Assembly: GCF_000247695.1 (NCBI RefSeq)
Contig: NW_004624781.1
Location: 13,769,463-13,833,462, forward strand
Direction: 5' to 3'
DNA from: Heterocephalus glaber
Taxonomy: Eukaryota > Chordata > Mammalia > Rodentia > Bathyergidae
DNA: 64,000 nt
Each line of letters begins with the position of its first letter. The first letter of the stretch is position 1. The notes beneath the pieces were generated by a model. It did not search any database and had not been told where the DNA came from. It was given only the letters and a program-made list of their open reading frames with translations. Positions 58,830 to 64,000 of this stretch are shown piece after piece. A program made the position numbers and the translations under genes.

Positions 58830-59480
58830 AGCTTATCTGAGGTGGCTGCTTTCTATTTTACTTTAGTAAAAGGCCTTAACAAAGCAAACAGAGTTACTCA
58901 GATTAAAGATGGGATTAATTTATCCTTACACAGCTAAATACATAAGCAATACATGTAAATATTTAATAAGCGAATATGAAAGGACTGCTATAAAGACAGA
59001 GTCAATAAACAACCTCAATAAAGTACAAGAAAACAGTTTGCATTTTGCTTAGTGTAGTGTTTTCTTTATCCAGTTAGATGAACAAACTATGATTTCATCA
59101 TTAGGAAACAAGATAGTAGAGAGACCATCAAAGCAAACTACAGGAGAGTTCAGGTCGAGTCATGCCAGAGTGCTGTTTGCAGCTCGCAGCTGTATTAGCA
59201 CTGGTTCCGCCTTGCGCAGCCGGGGTTCCCTTTTCATTCTCAGCGAGATGAATGTCACAAGGCACCATGTGAACCCCCCTGGGCTGCTCCTCGGGCAGGA
59301 CCCAACTCAGCTGTCCTCTGTCTGCCTCCCTCCTCTCTGTAGGCGGGGGAAGTTGCTCCCTATCATTTCAACTGTTTCTGCAAAACAGCAAATAGACCTT
59401 TGAATCCGCTAGTAAATCATCCAGCATTTTAATCAAAACTACCAGTTTGATGTGACAGAACTTTTAGATGTACAGGTTTC
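58830..59480. promoter_or_regulatory. ALDH1A2: Candidate conserved block in intron 7
   Basis: A repeat-free 0.65-kb stretch. The left half is AT-rich with developmental factor cores (GGGATTAATTT, AGTCAATAAACAA with a forkhead-like core). The right half (59140-59400) is unusually GC- and CpG-rich for this intron (TTCCGCCTTGCGCAGCCGG). Its sharply different base composition from the decayed neighbours is the only evidence. No conservation was tested. Confidence 0.3.
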
Positions 59481-61369
59481 AAAGTATTAGCTTTCTTCCC
59501 TTTTTTTCATACTTAAATCAAAATACAAGTACTGAAGAATAAGAAAAGAATATATGCTCTTGTCTCTGTCTGCTAGCTGGGCTTCCTTGTTTACTCCCTG
59601 AGTATGCTAAACCGAAGTCCTATGGTAGAATTCTCTCCTCCACACTCAGGTGGAATTAGAGCAGGTCTTACGATGCTGTCCCCAGACTTAGAAAAAGATG
59701 GTAAGTGTCCTGGGAATTCCGATGTGCAGCCAGTGTTTGAACCATGGCACCGTCCCCTATATTGGAGATAAGGAAATGAAAGCCACAGATAAAGCAGATG
59801 GAAGCCCAGGGCCCTCCTGCCAGCATCAGCAAGGCCCAGTCTGGAAGGGCCAGCATCCTGTGCTGTCTCATCTCGACTTCCTGTTTCAGGAGACTTTGAG
59901 GGCAGGTGTCCTGCTCTGGCTCACTGACTCAGCAAATGCTGTTGCAGATCTTCTGTGGGCCATGTGCAGAAAGAATAGAAGTCAGATGGTGCCTGTCCAC
60001 TGATGAGTTCAGGACGGTGAGGAAGACAGATGGGTAGTAAACTAGAATGGGGCTCCAGTTGTGTTGGAGCTCTGTGCGATCGCAGAAGAAGGAGGCAAAT
60101 CCAGGGGAGGCACCGAGAGTTGGGTATGGAAGTATATGGAGTTACCCGGGAGGACCAGCATGTCGGGCACACTCCAGGACACAAGTGTGTCCCAAGATGG
60201 GAAGGTGACCTCCTGTGGCTGGAGTGGTGGGTGGATGCGGTGATTCAGTAAGGAAGATTGGAAACATGCTTGGTGATGACACTGATTTTCCTAATCTGCA
60301 TTTCACAGATGACATTTTGCATTTGCCGTTATTGCTTAAATAATGGAACTGTGACCCCTTAAAGGGCCTGTTGGGCCTGTTACCTTTTGGTGGCAATCTG
60401 AACAGATTCATGTGGCCGATTTGGGGGTATTTCAGAAAGGCAAGGAATGCTCACTTCATGTATATTTGGCATTTTTATTTTCATCATAGTTGGAACTAGG
60501 AAGCACAACCATGAAAATTTAGAAAGAAAAAAGAATGGAGTCAGGCAATTTAGGATTTAGTTTAAGAAATGAATATCTACTGCAGAAACCAGACATCTTC
60601 AAGTTGACAAAATACAGTCAGTCCAACCTGTACTGGGCCAACTGTATTTTGTCTTCTCAGTTTACTGAGCTCTCTACTAGAGATTTATTTTTATTTTTGC
60701 CTTTAAAAAGTTATCATATTGCTGCGAAGGAATGCATCCTAATTTAGGTAATTAGTAAAAAGAAAAATTATACTCAATTTTAGAAACTTCACTCAGGGAG
60801 CAACTTCCTTGAATAGGAAGGCATGAAAGCCTTTTGTGTTTGTTTTTGTCTTGTATAACAAATGATTCTCCTTGCAAAGGGCCGAATTGCGCTACTGCAT
60901 GGTGGTGGAACATGAGCCCAGGACCCGGCGGCTCTTCCTGGGATACTCCTGATATCAATCTTGCAGCCCATTCAAAGGAGAGCGGGAGTCGGAGCTGGTC
61001 TGTGCCAACCTCCCTGCTGAGAATTAGCCTAGTTTCATCCTGTGTGGGGAGCCCCTAGCTCACCAACCTTGTCTGTTTGGGGTGCACAGATAGAGCTGTG
61101 CAGTTCTGCAGGTAGGGCAGAGTTAAGAAACCACAGCATGGGAACGCTGTCCCTTACTCTGATAATGAGCCCTGCATGGAGAAGCTACAAACAGAACAGG
61201 GTTTCTGCCATTCTGCTCTGGTGAAAAACTATATCTGCTGCATGAGACAAGAAAAAGAGAATTGTGGACAGACTCTCAGAGCAAGCAGGCGCCCAGAGCC
61301 TTATCTGTCTTTTGTTAATGCCTCGAATTAACCAGAAGGTGAAGGGAAACACTTGTTGCTTGGCCTTCA

Positions 61370-61495
61370 TTCTGCAGATAAAGCTGCTGAGATCCTGGGC
61401 TCGGAGCTTTCCCAGAGTGGCTTTCCCAAGTTGAAATTCATGGGGAGCTAAGCTGGAGTTCAGGGTACCTAGGTCTTCTGAATCCTCTGGATCAA
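61370..61495 (-). mobile_element. MIR remnant
   Basis: Complement of MIR: TTCTGCAGATAAAGCTGCTG, GCTTTCCCAAGTTG, TCTTCTGAATCCTCTGG. Confidence 0.5.
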
Positions 61496-62484
61496 AATGT
61501 AGGCTGTAAAGCCACATGTGGTTATAATTAGCCAGGTTGTCAGCCAGGGCCCAGAAGGAATAATGGGAGTGCTTTGTGGAACCATTTCTGACTGAAAAAA
61601 AAAAGATGACAAACTCAAAACTGGGCCTTCACACCTTTGTCTTCCATTCTATGTCATTTACAGGATTTAGTCTTTCAAACTGTGTGCTTATCTGTTTTGT
61701 TACAAATTGCCCGTTTTATCAGAATAGGCATGAGTCTCATGTTTGTCAGTATCAGCTTGACCTGTAGGCCTTCCTTACCCACCATGCCCTCTTACCTTCT
61801 GCTCATGTAGGAAGGGCTAAGTATGACCAGCATATCACATACCTCCAAGGAACCACACTTCAACTTTTCCATCAAAGAAGAGTTGATGAGGTCCAGCCCT
61901 GTGTCCTATAACATGATCTTAGGTTTGCAATCCCCTTGATTTTGACTTTGGAAACCTTGTATGGGGTTTGTGTAATGTGCAAGCTTTACCTGTGCTGGAC
62001 CTACTGTATTTTGTCAACAGGTTTGTCAGAGCCAGTTCTTCTTGGACTCTTTGCTTTTAAACATGTTAAGAACCTGCTGGTTTGGGGCAGCATCTCTTTT
62101 CCCTTCATAGTAATGATAATGAGGACTGCTTCCTGCTCAGGGCCACTTCACCTCCCTCCACTCCCAGGGAGGATGCATGAGTAGTAATATGTTTTCCAAA
62201 GAGAGTTTGGCCTGGAAACCAAGAGTCCCAGGAGAAGACATGTCACCTGTGACCCTGTGGTTGGGGAGGGTTCTTGCTTTCTGCTCCATTTCTACAGGTG
62301 AGGACCAGAATGGTCTGACTCTGGGTTATAGCAAAGAACTATGGAACTAGAATTTAACCTGTTCAGACCTAATATTAACTTAGAACCAGTTTTTTTTCTA
62401 AGTGGACTGCAAAGCTGGCCATGCTTATTGAGCTCCTGTCAGGGTGACGTGGAAGTCCTGTTAGGTCTGAGTCTCTTGTTGGCA

Positions 62485-62548
62485 AGGAACTAAGCTCAGC
62501 ACTATACCTGGCACATAGAGGAACTGTGAATAGTGTTGAGTGAAGGAG
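62485..62548 (+). mobile_element. L2 3' end scrap
   Basis: GCACTATACCTGGCACATAG, then GTGTTGAGTGAA. Confidence 0.45.
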
Positions 62549-64000
62549 ACTAGCGAAGACTGGGGTTTTCCTGTGTGTTCCATCCTGAGGCCACTCCAGC
62601 AGGAAATACTCGTCCTACCACAGAACGCATCCTATTTATTCTCTTGGGGATGAGCGGCAACTTTACTTTCTTCCAGAGAGGAAGGGAAAGGTGTTACTCA
62701 GCTGAGATTTGCCTTACAGTGTTGAGCATTAATTTGCTTTCTAAGGAAAGACTGGCAAAGCACTGATACTGGAAGAATTATTCTTAAGTATTCTCCTCTG
62801 ATAACCACATGTGGAGCGAGACTTGTATAGTTACTGTACGGTCAAGAATGTCAGTGTGTAGTGTGGTGTGGTACAACTCAGGGAGCAGGGCTAACAGAAC
62901 TGTAGGCCGGCTCTACCTGCTCCAAATGTTTAGTCAGTATCCTACTGTGCATAAAACAAGTACACCTCATTTCTTCAATGTAAATCTGAAGGCACAATAA
63001 AAGTTTTGTAACTGACATTTTGTGACAATGATTTGTGCTGAAAATAGATGATTTTTCCTACTGTTTCAAATCAGTTTGGAGCACAGCAAGATTTGGTGGT
63101 GTGTGGCTCAGCCTAGGAAAGAATGAAGGGAGGAGGGAAGGGAAGGAGAGGGGTGATCCCCAGCTTGGGGAGGGGAAGGTGAGGCGCAGGGCAGAACAGC
63201 CATGCCCTGGCCAGCCACAGGGGGTGTGCTGGAGCACATGCAGTCCCTCAAAGGGTCCATGCCGGGCTGTAGGGCCAGCGCCTTTACACCACTGCCGCTG
63301 GCAGTGGGTTGTATGGGAGACCCAGGGAGGACCTCCCGTTAGACAGGGAGCTCTTTTTAACTGAAGCTGACCCTGAGGGAGCCAGCAGCTGTGAGCCTGT
63401 CCTGACAGTGCTCCTCACTACTGAAGCTGAGTATGTACCCTGTATCCCTCTCCACACTCAGCTTCATCACCAGTATGAGTCTACTCCATGGCAAGTGCTT
63501 TCTCCAGACCCACCCTCTTATTTAGTTGACTTTTCTATGAACAGGAATTTACAGTATGGCACAAACAGAGACAGATTCTCAGCTACCTAGAGTCCTTTCA
63601 CTGTAGCCTCAGGTCGAGATGAAGGTGTGATATTGATAGTCTCTTTGGGCCATATGATGAAGCCCCCTGCCGCCATTTTAGATCTACGTGGACACTCATT
63701 TCATCCTTATGATGTCTTTCAGGTGGAGCCAGGTGGTGGCTTTTCAGAGGCCAGAGTTCTAATCTAAAGGCCACAGTGAGGTGTTGGAAATCCCTACTCA
63801 CATTTTGTTTGCCATTTATCTTTCAGGAAATCTTTTGGTGATTGAGATTCCAGACTCAACTCTCATTGCCTTGTGTCTTCCACCAGGAAACTAATGTGTC
63901 CTCCAGGTCACTCCACTGTGGTCATTCAGCTGCCTGATGTCTTGGTCACCCACACTGGCCACACAAGTGGTACCTGTGGCATTCAGTGGGGTCTTTGCCT

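Larger units (their letters stand above)
1..64000 (+). other. ALDH1A2: ALDH1A2 locus, intron 1 to intron 7 (partial gene)
   Basis: Six in-frame exons on the + strand encode a continuous stretch of the class 1A aldehyde dehydrogenase ALDH1A2 (about residues 40-266 of 518). The enzyme oxidises retinaldehyde to retinoic acid with NAD+ in the cytosol, as a homotetramer. The first coding exon (about 39 residues) is not seen upstream, and the exon starting VGKLIQEAAG is not seen after 44726, so both ends of the gene lie outside. No frameshift or stop interrupts the joined exons, so this is a functional gene copy and not a retropseudogene. The assignment to ALDH1A2, and not ALDH1A1 or ALDH1A3, rests on [40 protein letters not shown] and [20 protein letters not shown], recognised from memory. 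Confidence 0.95.
44727..64000 (+). other. ALDH1A2: ALDH1A2 intron 7, 5' part (at least 19.3 kb)
   Basis: Donor GTAGGC; the acceptor lies outside. Reading all three + frames, I found nothing resembling exon 8. It contains hAT remnants, a polypyrimidine microsatellite, old L1 blocks, an L1 3' end and two ID insertions. I name nothing in 49990-51080, 51270-52410, 54350-54950, 55600-56750, 58180-58820, 59500-61360 or 61500-64000, apart from possible short MIR/L2 scraps. Confidence 0.85.

Noticed and set aside
61314..61332. GTTAAT...ATTAAC inverted repeat as an HNF1 site
   Set aside because: The spacer is 7 bases, whereas HNF1 sites have 1.
1..64000. CRISPR array, bacterial operon or prophage
   Set aside because: Spliced exons, SINEs and L1 show nuclear mammalian DNA; no regularly spaced repeats were found.

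Overview
The window is mammalian nuclear DNA, almost certainly from a rodent. The evidence is a set of tRNA-derived ID retroposons (tRNA-like body, A-rich tail, target-site duplications), B1 and B1-dID (7SL-derived) SINEs, and several copies of one L1 3' end. These sit over the older placental background of MIR, L2, MaLR, Tigger and hAT remnants. The ID sequence (core GGATTTAGCTCAGTGG) and the composite B1-dID point to a non-murine rodent, perhaps squirrel-related or hystricognath; the exact clade is a guess. There is one assembly gap of exactly 100 N (22667-22766).

The only host gene I can support is the middle part of ALDH1A2 (retinaldehyde dehydrogenase 2, RALDH2), on the + strand. Six coding exons with canonical AG/GT borders are present: 28138-28242, 29167-29307, 31873-32002, 42345-42406, 44363-44491 and 44613-44726. 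They read in frame without a break and encode about residues 40-266 of the ~518-residue enzyme: the N-terminal part of the NAD-binding domain, ending at the FTGSTE motif. Exon 1, the catalytic Glu/Cys exons and the C-terminal half were not found, so the window runs from intron 1 (at least 28.1 kb) into intron 7 (at least 19.3 kb).

Layout: 1-28137 is intron 1. It holds a likely LTR (3026-3503), a strong CTCF-like site (7631-7648), an L1 (9505-10767), a MIR split by a B1 (10766-11060), a single-copy stretch that looks like an enhancer (12220-12830), an old L1/HAL1-rich block with a Tigger-like MITE and an L1 ORF1 remnant (15700-19860), a complete MaLR element with both LTRs that contains the gap (21514-24106), and SINEs (24380-26030). 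27500-28020 is a Tigger-like relic ending close to exon 2. 28243-44612 carries introns 2-6, including an inverted (twin-primed) L1 ending about 80 bp before exon 3, a Tigger relic with a transposase remnant (33270-33634), a minus-strand MaLR LTR and ID copies. 44727-64000 is intron 7: hAT remnants, a long CT microsatellite, three old L1 blocks, three ID/L1 insertions with clear hallmarks, and a possible conserved block at 58830-59480.

ALDH1A2 makes retinoic acid from retinaldehyde in embryonic mesoderm and other tissues. Its introns are expected to carry tissue enhancers, so the candidate regulatory segments are judged in that light. I found no novel gene system; the notable items are regulatory candidates, mechanistically informative transposon insertions and an assembly anomaly. 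Family assignments of repeats and comparisons with the human protein are from memory.
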